From a bacterium (lineage in GTDB: Bacteria > SM23-31): a stretch of DNA of 64,000 bases. The notes beneath the pieces are model-generated. The model ran no database searches, was not told the origin of the DNA, and saw only the letters and a list, made by a program, of their open reading frames with translations. The translations under genes and the position numbers were made by a program. Positions 24,941 through 35,600 of this stretch are shown in pieces (the first letter of the stretch is position 1; each line of letters opens with the position of its first letter). The stretch is from positions 1 to 64,000 of the forward strand of contig JANQEH010000091.1 of assembly GCA_028278455.1 (NCBI GenBank), written 5' to 3'.

Positions 24941-26554
24941 TTAGTGGAAATCGTCCCATTCGATATAACCTTCACGAACGTCAACCATGCAGTTAATAAT
25001 TAGCTCAACAAGCCCACCGTATAATATCTGGCATCTGTCCCAGGCTTCATAATATGTCAGGAGGTCTCTTATCTGTCCCTTGCAGTTTGAGCATGGGGCG
25101 CAAACATATTTGCGAACACCTGGATCCAGCTCCTCTTTTGTGAAAGCTTCCAGGATCTGACGGAACTTCTTACGCCCGGATATCTGTAATTTCCACTCTG
25201 GAAAATTATGTGACTGCATGATAGCAAAACCACTTCCACCCCCGCAGCAGTAATTATCGACACCATGCGGTGTCATTTCACGGAACTGCGGGCAGATCTT
25301 CCGCAGGACACGTCTCTGGGGTTCAACTATGCCCATAGACCTTGTAACATTACACGGATCATGGTATGTAACCGGGAAATTATTTCTTTCCGGATCAACC
25401 ATTACCTTTTCGTTCATTACGATATCTTCCATCGTGACAAGACATGATTCCCTGGGAATGTTGCTTTCGCCAACCCAGACTTTGTCTCCGATCGCCATGG
25501 TAGCCTTGTGGGCATGCCCGCATTCACCCAGTACCACTTTTCTAACACCGAGCTTTTTTGCAATTTCGGCATGTTTCAGAGTAACTTTTGCATACTGGGC
25601 ATCATCGTAAAAAAGACCATAATTGACTGAGTCGTATCCGACCTGTTCGCTGGAAAGTGTCCAGCTCAATCCTGCAATATCGAACAGGATTGCAAAAGCC
25701 TCGAGATTCTCAGGCCAGGACAGGAATTCACCGGCATTATGGATCAGGAGAATGTCTGCTCCGGATTTATCGAACGGGAATTTGTGCTCAAGGCCTGTAC
25801 GGTCTGTGATATCCTCTTCTGCGAACTCCATCAGATCCATAAGTGCAACCGGAGACAATCCGGTCGAAGAGCCGGTCTCGAGCTGCTTGATTGTTCCGTC
25901 CTCATGGAGTTCCTGCGGGGATATTCCCAGCTCCATGCTGAAGAGTTTTCTGATCTCTCTCGAGATCAGGCCGTTGTCCACACCCATCGGGCAGGTCTGC
26001 GCACATCTCCTGCACAGCGTGCATCTGTAAGCAAGCTGAGCAAGTCTAGCTATTAATTCCCAATTCAGCTCTATATCATGTCCGGAGATCTTTGCCGTGA
26101 TAGTACCCATGGGTGAATTATACTTTTTAATGATCCTCCTTAAAATCTCTGAGCGGAATAGAGGCCTGTAGATATCCACTTCACCGCTTTCCTCGAAAAC
26201 AGGACAGGCCCCGGAACACGTATTACATCCTACGCAGTTATCCAGAGACAGCAGAAATGGCTTCAAGAAAGTCCAGTTGTCCTCTTTTGAGAGTAGTTTT
26301 TTCAGCCCTTCCAGAAAATTCGCTACCATTTTTGCTTTTTCTTCAGCGTCTTCAATTTTAGGAACAGCGACGTTAAGGATCCCGTCGAGTGAAATATCTG
26401 TACTCTCTTTGCGTGCTTCAGAGACATCGGGATATACTTTATCTACCCAGTCTTCGTATGGATAGGGTAATTTTGGAAGGTCTTCTACATTTAGCTCAAA
26501 CAGCTGGTCGACCTTCTTGCCAAATTCTTTTACATCTATATCATTTTTCTTCAT
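24941..26554 (-). CDS. HdrD/DsrK-like iron-sulfur oxidoreductase subunit
   Basis: Cytoplasmic 537-residue iron-sulfur protein. Two [4Fe-4S] motifs are clear: CVGCNTCSGACP with Cys107, 110, 113, 117 and CTLCRRCAQTCP with Cys178, 181, 184, 188. The C-terminal half has the CCG-domain signatures of heterodisulfide reductase subunit D and DsrK: HDPCN, CCGGGSG and CAPCSNCKG, expected to hold a noncubane cluster for disulfide chemistry. Its start overlaps the end of the membrane subunit gene by 14 bases, a DsrM-DsrK-like pairing that would move electrons between menaquinol and a thiol/disulfide or sulfur carrier. No dsrAB, dsrC or hdrABC genes are in the window, so the exact partner is unknown. Confidence 0.88.
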   Translation of the reverse strand: MKKNDIDVKEFGKKVDQLFELNVEDLPKLPYPYEDWVDKVYPDVSEARKESTDISLDGILNVAVPKIEDAEEKAKMVANFLEGLKKLLSKEDNWTFLKPFLLSLDNCVGCNTCSGACPVFEESGEVDIYRPLFRSEILRRIIKKYNSPMGTITAKISGHDIELNWELIARLAQLAYRCTLCRRCAQTCPMGVDNGLISREIRKLFSMELGISPQELHEDGTIKQLETGSSTGLSPVALMDLMEFAEEDITDRTGLEHKFPFDKSGADILLIHNAGEFLSWPENLEAFAILFDIAGLSWTLSSEQVGYDSVNYGLFYDDAQYAKVTLKHAEIAKKLGVRKVVLGECGHAHKATMAIGDKVWVGESNIPRESCLVTMEDIVMNEKVMVDPERNNFPVTYHDPCNVTRSMGIVEPQRRVLRKICPQFREMTPHGVDNYCCGGGSGFAIMQSHNFPEWKLQISGRKKFRQILEAFTKEELDPGVRKYVCAPCSNCKGQIRDLLTYYEAWDRCQILYGGLVELIINCMVDVREGYIEWDDFH

Positions 26555-27467
26555 TTTTCGGCTCCGTTATTACTTCTCCCCAGGTTTTTCCGGTACGGAT
26601 ATGATCTGCGCTCCATCCGACCTGTTTATTAAGCAATTCAAGTATGTTCTTTTCTATCTTACTTCCCCGTTCGTTATTCTGATCATTCCAGCGGACTGAG
26701 TGATACAGAAAATACTTAGCCACGAAATGGGACATCTTTGTAATCGGAATCAATAGTGTTAGAAAAGCAAGCAGGATGATCTCTGCGGTCAAAAGAACAT
26801 TCGGACTGGATATAGCAGAAAAAGTCAGCAGTGAACCTGTATAGCTTCGCAGGAACGAAAATGTGGGATCGTACATTATCGATGCGGCCAGGGCAACTGC
26901 GGCTGTAACGGTAAATGCTATTAGATTGAAGAAATCAATCGGGGCATTGAATTTTTTCTGCGTTTTGTCTGTCGATCTCCAGATAAAAAGACCGAAGGCT
27001 CCAAGTCCTGCAAGCGCAAGTCCGCCAAATCCCAGCGGTATGGTAAGGTAATAAACTGCTGTGCTGAAAAAACCGCCCTGGGAATCAACCGTCATTCCAA
27101 AGAAGGCTTCAAGAATTCCGCCGGTCATAAGCAGTACCAGCCAGCCTATAGTCATATATAATCCAAAATGGAATGGAAATGATGAATTCCAGACTTTTTT
27201 ATTGTGGTGAAAGATCCCTTTAAGGAATACTATTTCAGAGAACATCTCCTTCAGTTCATTGAACAGGTCTGTCTCTCTTTCTTTTGTCCACCAATCGAGT
27301 TCTTCAAAATAAGAACCGCCGTATTCGGCTCTGCCTTTCTCATGTGGAACAGGATACAATTCCCATCTCATGCTCTCGGGCGCAGTAGCATAGCGCAAGA
27401 CCTTCCTTAGGATAGCAATAAAGGCTACAAGGAACGCGAAGTAAGTAAATAACTGGATTCCCGTCAT
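26541..27467 (-). CDS. NarI/DsrM-like membrane cytochrome b subunit
   Basis: A 308-residue membrane protein with an N-terminal anchor (LFTYFAFLVAFIAIL), a soluble loop rich in Trp and charged residues (about 40-90), then four hydrophobic segments (near 98-120, 133-165, 185-205 and 222-250). It resembles the gamma subunit of respiratory nitrate reductases and DsrM/HmcE-type proteins that carry haem b and exchange electrons with menaquinone; His residues near the ends of the helices (PFHFGLYM, KMSHFVAK) are candidate haem ligands. It is the first gene of the reverse-strand run and overlaps the iron-sulfur gene by 14 bases. No nitrate reductase catalytic gene is present. Confidence 0.85.
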   Translation of the reverse strand: MTGIQLFTYFAFLVAFIAILRKVLRYATAPESMRWELYPVPHEKGRAEYGGSYFEELDWWTKERETDLFNELKEMFSEIVFLKGIFHHNKKVWNSSFPFHFGLYMTIGWLVLLMTGGILEAFFGMTVDSQGGFFSTAVYYLTIPLGFGGLALAGLGAFGLFIWRSTDKTQKKFNAPIDFFNLIAFTVTAAVALAASIMYDPTFSFLRSYTGSLLTFSAISSPNVLLTAEIILLAFLTLLIPITKMSHFVAKYFLYHSVRWNDQNNERGSKIEKNILELLNKQVGWSADHIRTGKTWGEVITEPKNEEK

Positions 27468-27651
27468 AAGAATTAACCTCGGATATTAGTTAATATTATT
27501 AAAAAAAACTATTATTAGCAAAACGCAAAAATGAACATCATCAGGAAAGAAAAACCCTCAGGCGCACCGTAAATACCAATTTTAATAATCTGTTCTTTTC
27601 AAGTCAAGACATAATTATCTGATAATATTTATAATAGGCATAAATTTAGTC

Positions 27652-29331
27652 TTAGATAAAAGGGGATTTTTTGTCCTTTTCGGCAGGAGAATTTTTTGAG
27701 AAGATGATATTGAAAAGCTCTTTGAACCATTGCATAATAGAAAGCGAAACCTTGTAGTTTCTTCTAATCCCTGATGCCTCGGAATACTCTCCTTTATCCA
27801 CAAGATTCCAGTACATGTTTGTTGCAGTCTCCAGCGTCATTTTGCCGGGAAGTTTAAAACGCGTCTTGATGGACAGGGCTTTATCGAAATTTTTCTCGAG
27901 GAAGAAAACCTTCCATCCTCTTAAAGCAGCATCATGAGCATAGGATTTTGCCAACCTGACCTTTGTTGCGTATTCAGCGGCATAAATATATTCTTTTTTT
28001 TCGATGAATTTCTGAAATACACTGATAAGATTAACAGCAATACTTTCCTCGTCCGGATTAAGCTTTATCGAGTCAAAAATTTTTAAAATATCACTGTAAT
28101 GGTACTGCCTGAAAAGGTCGAAGACTGATTTAAAGACGGATTCAGATATCAGGTGTCCGGGAATCATGTATTCGTCAATGAGGCGTTTAGCAGAAATAAA
28201 ATCCTGGTTTTCCATAGACCGTATAACCAGCTTAACCGCATCATTTACTATACTGTCTTTTTTCTCAACCATAAGATCATTCGTAAAGAAACCGTATTCA
28301 TTTTTAATCTTAACAGCCTCATCCAATTCACCGTTCTCCAGCAGCCTCCTGTGATGGAGGATCGCTTCATCGAGCATTGTAACAAAGAATTTCTGGGGTA
28401 CAGGTGCAGAAAAAAGAAAGAATGATTTTCGTACGGATCTTGCTGATTTGATATTTCCATCCTTCAAAAGTGAATTGTGCTTCTTCACTGCCAGGGCAAT
28501 CATTGCACTGCGGAGAGCCTGCAGCAGGTGATTGTCAACCGTTCTGTCTACAAGATCTGCCTTTTTTGCGAAATCATCGAGTAGATGAAACTTATCGTTC
28601 TCGAAACCGGGCTCCAAAAGATACTTCACAATATCTTTGACAAGGTTTTTTCCATCCTCTTCGGGAATAACTTCGAATACATCATCGCTTAGTAGATAAA
28701 AATCATGGATGATCCCCACAGCTTTCCTGAATTCACCTGTTTTAAGATCGTTTAGAGTCTGGTAAATGGCAGCAAGGGAAGTCCTTTTAAGCGAGAAACC
28801 GAACTCTTTTCCCAACATGGCCGCTTTAAGAAAATCATTCTCTTCATAAGCTTTATTATACTCTGAAAGTGTTATCTCTAACATCGCTTCTTTTACAATA
28901 TCGTAATTCTTAATAACCCTGAATGCATCCTCAACTCTGCCTTCTTTAAGATAATTTTCATAAGCCTTGTGAGAGGAGCGCCTGAGTTCTACTTCAGACA
29001 AATTCTGCTCTTTTGCCCACTGTGCGGCATCTTCAAACTGCCCGTTCTTGTAGAGCCTGTTCCATTCGGCAAGATAGAGTGGATTTATCAGGTTGGGCTC
29101 AAATTGGTATTTTAGACCGATCTGTAAGGCTGCCCGGTGATTCCTCTTTCCTTTAAATTTATTAAATGCGTCTACAGCATTGGGCATTATTTCTTCTAAA
29201 GGTATCCTGTTTTCCTGCTGCCATTTAAATGCTTCATCGATTTTTTCATTTTCTAGAAGGCTGCAGAAATGCAGAAGAGACTCATCCATCTCTTTATAAA
29301 TACTGCTGTTGTCTGGCTGTTTTTTGCCCAT
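27652..29331 (-). CDS. large alpha-helical repeat protein, unknown function
   Basis: A soluble protein of about 559 residues made almost wholly of helical pairs. A loose unit of roughly 35 residues recurs, marked by a Gly/Asn-x-[hydrophobic]-x-x-A pattern: KNGQFEDAAQWAKEQ, KEGRVEDAFRVIKNY, KTGEFRKAVGIIHDF, KDGNIKSARSVRKSF, ENGELDEAVKIKNEY. This resembles clathrin-heavy-chain or TPR-type solenoids. No catalytic motif, signal peptide or membrane segment. The start is uncertain: ATG at 29331, or a TTG 15 bases upstream; neither has a clear ribosome binding site. It lies alone between the redox run and the hybrid kinase gene. Confidence 0.7.
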   Translation of the reverse strand: MGKKQPDNSSIYKEMDESLLHFCSLLENEKIDEAFKWQQENRIPLEEIMPNAVDAFNKFKGKRNHRAALQIGLKYQFEPNLINPLYLAEWNRLYKNGQFEDAAQWAKEQNLSEVELRRSSHKAYENYLKEGRVEDAFRVIKNYDIVKEAMLEITLSEYNKAYEENDFLKAAMLGKEFGFSLKRTSLAAIYQTLNDLKTGEFRKAVGIIHDFYLLSDDVFEVIPEEDGKNLVKDIVKYLLEPGFENDKFHLLDDFAKKADLVDRTVDNHLLQALRSAMIALAVKKHNSLLKDGNIKSARSVRKSFFLFSAPVPQKFFVTMLDEAILHHRRLLENGELDEAVKIKNEYGFFTNDLMVEKKDSIVNDAVKLVIRSMENQDFISAKRLIDEYMIPGHLISESVFKSVFDLFRQYHYSDILKIFDSIKLNPDEESIAVNLISVFQKFIEKKEYIYAAEYATKVRLAKSYAHDAALRGWKVFFLEKNFDKALSIKTRFKLPGKMTLETATNMYWNLVDKGEYSEASGIRRNYKVSLSIMQWFKELFNIIFSKNSPAEKDKKSPFI

Positions 29332-29604
29332 TTTTACAGATTGCAAGTTTTAACGTTATTCACCGGAAATAAATAATGCAAATTATGTACCATATCGGGG
29401 AATAAAATATATGGCCGGTGATTTTTTCATATTTTGTAGCGGTGATCTGCCAGGTTGAGCTTAGAAACAGAAAACTCTGGTTAAATTGTAAATGCATTTA
29501 CTAAGAATCAATCCAGGGTATATTTCTGTAAAGATAAATCATGTTGAAAATCCAACAAAATGGTGTAAAAATCACCTCAGTAAAACAGATTATTCCCGGA
29601 TATT

Positions 29605-32085
29605 CTATTGATCGGAAATAATCTGATTTACTGCTGATGACAGTTCTTTGATCTTAAAGGGTTTCTGTATAAATCCGAGTACACCCTTTTCAAGGATATC
29701 ATTTGCTTTACCTTCTTTACTGTAACCGCTGGCGAGAAGAACCTTCACATCCGGTTTGATCCTTTTCATTTCGAGAAAAGTCTCCTTACCGGCCATGTTA
29801 GGCATGACCATATCGAGTAGAACAAGGTCGATGTCATCCATTTTTTCCCTGAAGACCTTCAATCCCTTTTTACCATCTTCTGCAAGCAGGACGGTATATC
29901 CAAGCGATTTCAACAAGTAATCGGCAATAGACCTGACGTGGTTTTCATCGTCTATAACGAGAATGGTTGCATCGCCTATTGCTAAAGATTCTTCTTTGAT
30001 TTCCTCGATCTCGAGATTTTTTTCCGATACCGGGAAATAAATATTAAAAGTAGTTCCATAACCGGGCTCGCTGTATACGTTTATGTGCCCGCTATGATTC
30101 TTTACGATCCCGTAAACCGTTGCAAGCCCGAGTCCTGTCCCTTCACCCTTTGTTGTAAAAAAAGGCTCAAAGATGTAATCCCTTACATCTTTAGACATAC
30201 CTATTCCTGAGTCAGTGATCATTATCTTGACGTATTCTCCCACCTCGAATTCCGGGTACCGCGATTTAAATTCAGGATCGATATAAGTATTCTCTGTTTT
30301 CAGATGCAGGGTACCGCCATTAGGCATTGCGTCTTTTGCATTGATAAATAGATTTGTGAAAACCTGTGTCATTTGAGAATGATCGGCCTCGATCAGCTTT
30401 GCATCTTCACTTAGCTCAAGGTTTACTTTTATAGTTTTATCGAATATTTTTTCCGAAACCTGTATTGTCTCGGTTAGGGTTTCGTTAATGTTCATCACAA
30501 CAGGATTATACTTACCTCCTCTTGCGAATCCGAGCAGCTGTTTTGTAAGCTCCGCCGCTCGTTCCGTTCCGCTGAAAATTATTTTAGCGGCATGTCCTTC
30601 AGTAGAGTCTGAATCGGGATACTTTATTTTCAGCATCTCAGCAAATCCCATGATACCTGTAAGGATATTATTGAAATCATGCGCTATCCCCCCTGCCAGT
30701 CTGCCAATGGATTCAAGTTTTTGAGATTGAAGCAGCTGTTCTTCAAGTTCCTTCTTCTCTATCTCACGTTTCTTAATATGAGTTATATCCTCAATTATCA
30801 TCAGGATGCCGGTGATAGAATCATCGGTATCTCTTATAGACTGCAGATGATAACGAAGACTTGCCTCTTTTCCCCATGAAGACCTGTAGTCCTTTTCAGA
30901 TAATACTATATCCCCTGATTCAATACATCTCCTGAAATCATTCGAAAAACCGACTTCCTTGAGTGTCGGGGTAGTGAGCATATTTTTTGATTTTGCATCA
31001 TCAACAGATGGTGAACCGAGTATTTCAACCATTTTACTATTTATATCAATAAGATTTCCCTCGATATCTGCATAGGCAATTCCCATAGGTGCATTTTCTA
31101 CGAGAGTGCGGAATTTCTTCTCACTTTCCCTGATCTGCTCTTCAGCTTTTTTTCTTGATATGGCAGTAGCTATATTATCTGCAACAACCTCGAGCAAAGG
31201 AATATCATGCTCAGTGAACATTTTATAGTCCGTATAACTCTGAACAGCAATAACGCCTATTACCTCGTTTTTGATCTTTAAAGGCACTCCCAGCCAGACC
31301 TTTGCCATAGTACCTATAAGATCCAGATCACCGGTTTTTACCTGTTCTTTTATGGTCTTTTCTGTGTTGAAGTATGGCTTACCGCTCTTTATGATCTTGG
31401 AAGTCCCGGTATCTGTATCGGAAGCTTTAAGAACGGGTACCTCCGAATCGTGCTCGTCGATAAAATATGGGAAGGTGATCAAATCGGTAGAGCGGTCATA
31501 CATAGCGATAAACAAATTTGTTGTATCTATTACTTCAGTAAGAGATTCATGTATTTCTTCGTAGAGCTCGTCAAGGCTAATGGGTGATATTGCAGCCTTG
31601 GAAATATTCGATATAACGACCTGCTGCTTTTCAGCCTTTACCCTGAATGATATATCCCTGACAATCGACTGGATATATGAAGGGCGGCCATTCTCGTCCA
31701 GAATTACAGAAATGCTGATCTCAACAGGGATCCCCTCACCGCTTTTTCTTTTAAATACTTTTTTGTAAGGATCGAGTTTTTCACCGTCTATAAGTTTCTG
31801 CAGCCTTTCATAAGAGTCATCACGATATTCTGAAGAAACGACTTCCAGCTTTTTCATGTCCAGGAACTCTTCTTTTGAATATCCGAAAAGAGAACACGCT
31901 TTCTTATTTACATTTCTGATCGTACCGTCAAAATTCAGATAAAATATAGCATCACTTGCTTCTTCAAACAGTGTCTCATATTCTTTCCTGGACAAATCCA
32001 GAGCTTTCTCAGTCTCCTTCCATTCCTTTTCCAGTTTTTTATATTGGATTATTTTTTTCCGGAGTTCTTCAATATTATCTTTCAT
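29605..32085 (-). CDS. soluble hybrid histidine kinase (PAS-GAF-PAS-HisKA-HATPase-REC)
   Basis: An 826-residue cytoplasmic hybrid kinase. Order: a short coiled coil; PAS about 28-150 (FEEASDAIFYLNFDGTI); GAF about 165-310 (LFIAMYDRSTDLITFPYF; VPLKIKNEVIGVIAV); PAS about 325-445 (LVENAPMGIAYADIEGNLI); HisKA with GGIAHDFNN and His469; HATPase with NLFINAKDAMP and GTGLGLATVYG; and a C-terminal receiver with phospho-acceptor Asp758 (VLLDMVMPN). No membrane helix, so it senses an internal signal. The GIAHDFNN box is the common form for hybrid kinases of this layout. A single gene; the target of its phosphorelay is not visible. Confidence 0.92.
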   Translation of the reverse strand: MKDNIEELRKKIIQYKKLEKEWKETEKALDLSRKEYETLFEEASDAIFYLNFDGTIRNVNKKACSLFGYSKEEFLDMKKLEVVSSEYRDDSYERLQKLIDGEKLDPYKKVFKRKSGEGIPVEISISVILDENGRPSYIQSIVRDISFRVKAEKQQVVISNISKAAISPISLDELYEEIHESLTEVIDTTNLFIAMYDRSTDLITFPYFIDEHDSEVPVLKASDTDTGTSKIIKSGKPYFNTEKTIKEQVKTGDLDLIGTMAKVWLGVPLKIKNEVIGVIAVQSYTDYKMFTEHDIPLLEVVADNIATAISRKKAEEQIRESEKKFRTLVENAPMGIAYADIEGNLIDINSKMVEILGSPSVDDAKSKNMLTTPTLKEVGFSNDFRRCIESGDIVLSEKDYRSSWGKEASLRYHLQSIRDTDDSITGILMIIEDITHIKKREIEKKELEEQLLQSQKLESIGRLAGGIAHDFNNILTGIMGFAEMLKIKYPDSDSTEGHAAKIIFSGTERAAELTKQLLGFARGGKYNPVVMNINETLTETIQVSEKIFDKTIKVNLELSEDAKLIEADHSQMTQVFTNLFINAKDAMPNGGTLHLKTENTYIDPEFKSRYPEFEVGEYVKIMITDSGIGMSKDVRDYIFEPFFTTKGEGTGLGLATVYGIVKNHSGHINVYSEPGYGTTFNIYFPVSEKNLEIEEIKEESLAIGDATILVIDDENHVRSIADYLLKSLGYTVLLAEDGKKGLKVFREKMDDIDLVLLDMVMPNMAGKETFLEMKRIKPDVKVLLASGYSKEGKANDILEKGVLGFIQKPFKIKELSSAVNQIISDQ

Positions 32086-32187
32086 CTCAGAAGTCCCATA
32101 GCGTGGTGTCGATATTAAACGTAATATCCAATGCAGAAATCAATATAATAAGAAATATAATAAACAAAAATATATTTTACTTAGTAT

Positions 32188-32418
32188 TTATTTATTCATA
32201 TATGTTCCGGAGGCAGTAATAGACCGCTGATTCATTTTGACTTTCACTCCGTCATCCTCCCCTATTCTGTTCCCGCATCTGCAATAGATCCTGCTGCCAT
32301 CCCTGATGGCATATGATTCGATGATCCTGTGATGCCAGCAACGAAGAATTCTGCCCTTACCTATCTTTTTATATTTAAAGATCTTTTTCCTGCATTTCGA
32401 GCAGCGGATAATAAGCAT
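32188..32418 (-). CDS. small Cys-rich zinc-ribbon protein
   Basis: A 76-residue basic protein starting MLIIRCSKCRKK. Cys6 and Cys9 form a CxxC knuckle, Cys27 follows, and Cys46 and Cys48 form CxC (YCRCGN), giving a plausible four-ligand zinc ribbon. The start ATG at 32418 is preferred to one 18 bases upstream because homologous small ribbons start just before the first Cys pair; no strong ribosome binding site is seen for either. Function unknown; nucleic-acid or protein binding is typical of such ribbons. Confidence 0.65.
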   Translation of the reverse strand: MLIIRCSKCRKKIFKYKKIGKGRILRCWHHRIIESYAIRDGSRIYCRCGNRIGEDDGVKVKMNQRSITASGTYMNK

Positions 32419-32653
32419 CTGAAACGGCCTGGTCACTCAAAGGTTCAATATCAGTTATTGTGAATACAACTGAATATAAGATTCTATTCAGTTTACTGAT
32501 TCGTTTTAAGAATGAATGAAAAACAGTATTAATAAACTTGAAATTTGTTAAAAGTGAAACTATATTAGAAAATCATCTTCATATTGTATTTACATCCCGG
32601 TCATTATAAGGCAGATCGACAATAATTTAAAACTAAATACAAGGAGCAGGGAA

Positions 32654-35600
32654 ATGCTGAAAAAAATAGCTGCAGTATTATTTATTATGGTTTTTACAGT
32701 TCAGGTGTTCGGGTATAACGGCGTCAGGCTTCTTCATGAAGCTGATATAAGCGATAATGAAGTCGTTTTTATCTATGCAGGTGATATATGGAAATCTTCC
32801 ATTAACGGCGGAGAAGCGAGAAGGCTGACTACTCATACTGGAATGGAATCTGTACCAAAATTCTCACCTGATGGTAAATGGATAGCTTTTACCGGCGAAT
32901 ATGACGGAAACACGGATATATTCGTGATGCCCGCTGAGGGAGGAGATCCAAGAAGAATGACTTTTCATCCGGGAGCAGACCGGCTCATTGGGTGGTATAA
33001 TGACGGGAAAAAACTGCTGTTCAGTTCCAGGAGAGACAGCTACAGCAGGTTCAGCATGTTCTATTCGATAGATATTGATGGAGGATTGCCGGAAGTTCTT
33101 CCTCTTCCGATGGCAGAAACTGGTTCGTTATCTCCTGATGGGAGGTCTCTTGCATACACTCCGATCGCGACTTCGATCAGGGCATGGAAACGCTACAGGG
33201 GGGGGCAGACAACTCCTGTCCGGGTGATCGATCTCGAGACACTGGAATTCGTGGAGATACCGCATCAGAATGCGACCGATGTATATCCGGTCTGGTTAGG
33301 AGATACAGTATATTTTCTCTCGGACAGGGATAGAACAATGGATATATTTGCATATAATGTGGAAACTAAAAGCCTGAGTAAAATAAAGAGCCACAGCCCG
33401 CTCGATGTAAAATATCTATCAGGAGACGGTGATAAGCTGGTCTATGACGCTGAAGGTTATCTGCACATCTACGATACAGGTTCGGGAAGGGTAACCAGGC
33501 TGAATATTACGGCATCCGGAGATCTAGTAAATATCCGGCCTCATTTCAAGAACGTTTCACGTGATATTATCAGCTCGGGTATTTCTCCGACAGGAGTAAG
33601 GGCAGTATTTGAGGCACATGGCGAGATACTGACGGTGCCGAAGGAAAAAGGAGATATAAGGAATCTAACTAACTCGACCGGGGCGAATGACAGATTTCCT
33701 GCATGGTCACCGAATGGTAAGTATATTGCGTATTTCTCAGATGCAGACGGAGAATACGAACTGTATCTTGCAGGCCAGAAGGGGAAGGGAGAGCCTGAAA
33801 AAATCGATATGGACATGAAATGTTTTCTCTATAATCCTGTATGGTCACCTGACAGTAAAAAGATAGCGTTTTTTGATAATCATCTGAATATATGGTACCT
33901 TGATATCGAGGATAAGAAACCGGTTAAAATCGATGAAGAGGAATACTCTGACCCTGACAGGTCACTGGCATCTATCTGGTCACCTGATAGTAAATGGATC
34001 GGTTATTCAAAAAGAATCAACGGGTATTTCCGTGCAATATTCCTTTATTCGGTTGAAGATAATAAAACATTCCAGATAACCGACGGAATGAGTGATGCAT
34101 TCTCACCGAAATTCGATCCGGAGGGAAACTACCTATACTTTATTGCGAGCACGAATGTAGGACCCACAAAAGGCTGGCTTGATATGTCTTCATTTGATCA
34201 TACTGTAACGATGAACCTATACCTGGCAGTTCTCGATTCAGATAAAGCTTCTCCTTTCCAGCCTGAAAGCGATGAAGAAAAGGTCAAGGATGAACCAAAG
34301 GATAATAAGGAGGATGAAGGGAAGAAAGTTGAGGGTAAGACAGAAGAAAAAACCATTAATATCGATCTTGAAAATATAGACCAGCGGATTATTTCCATTC
34401 CGGTTCCCTCGAGGAACTACTCTGATCTTCAGGTTGGAAAGACAGGTGAGATCTTCTACCTGGAAGCTATCCCGAACCAGGGCAGAACACTGCATAAATT
34501 TTCTATGAAAAAACGCAGTTCCGATCAATTCCTTACCAGGGTCAATTCATATGATATATCGAATGACGGCAAGACGCTTCTCTACAGGTCCGGGAATAAC
34601 TGGAGCATAGTTTCTACTGCCGGAAAACCGAAACCGGGAGACGGCAGGCTGAACCTTTCAAATATGGAAGTCTGGGTAGATCCGCATGCTGAGTGGGAAC
34701 AAATGCTTGTTGAAGCATGGAGACTGAACCGGGACTATTTTTATGATCCCGGTATGCATGGTGTTGACTGGCAAATGATGCTTGACAGGTATAAAGATTA
34801 CCTCCCTTATGTAGCGCATAGAAGCGATCTGAATTATCTGATCAGTGAGATGATCGGTGAGCTTTGTGTCGGACATGCAAGGGTGAACGGCGGTGATTTT
34901 CCTGATGTAGAAAGGATCCCGGGAGGACTTCTCGGAGCGGATTATGAGATCGAAAACGGAAGATACAGGATCAGGAAAGTTTACAGCGGCTTGAATTGGA
35001 ATCCAAACCTGAGAGCGCCGCTCACCGAACCGGGAGTCAATGTTATTGCCGGAGAATATATTCTGAAGGTTAACGGTATAGACCTTACGGATGACATCAA
35101 TATTTACTCCCTGTTCGAGAAAACAGCCGGGAAACAGGTTGATCTGGTCGTCAATTCAAGTCCTGCGGAAGAAGGCAGCAGGGAAGTCACTGTCGTTCCG
35201 GTAAGGAGCGAATACAACCTGAGGAACCGGGACTGGGTAGAAGGAAACAGAAGAAAAGTCGATGAAATGACAAACGGCAGGGTAGGATACGTATATCTGC
35301 CGAATACATCCACTGCGGGATATATTTATTTCAACAGGTATTTTTTCAATCAGCTCGAGAAAGAAGGATTCGTGGTGGATGAAAGGTTCAATGGCGGCGG
35401 GTCGGCAGCAGATTATTTCGTAGACCTCCTTGACAGGCAGCTTCTGAGCTACTGGGCAACCCGTGACGGAAAAGACTTCACGACTCCTTTCGCATCCGTA
35501 ATCGGGCCGAAAGCCATGATAATCAACGAATATGCCGGATCTGGCGGAGATGCCCTTCCGCTATATTTTAAGAGACTCGGTATCGGTCCTCTCGTTGGAA

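Noticed and set aside
26541-27467. a respiratory nitrate reductase operon
   Set aside because: Only the gamma-like membrane subunit is present; it is fused by overlap to an HdrD/DsrK-like gene and no NarG, NarH or NarJ gene occurs.
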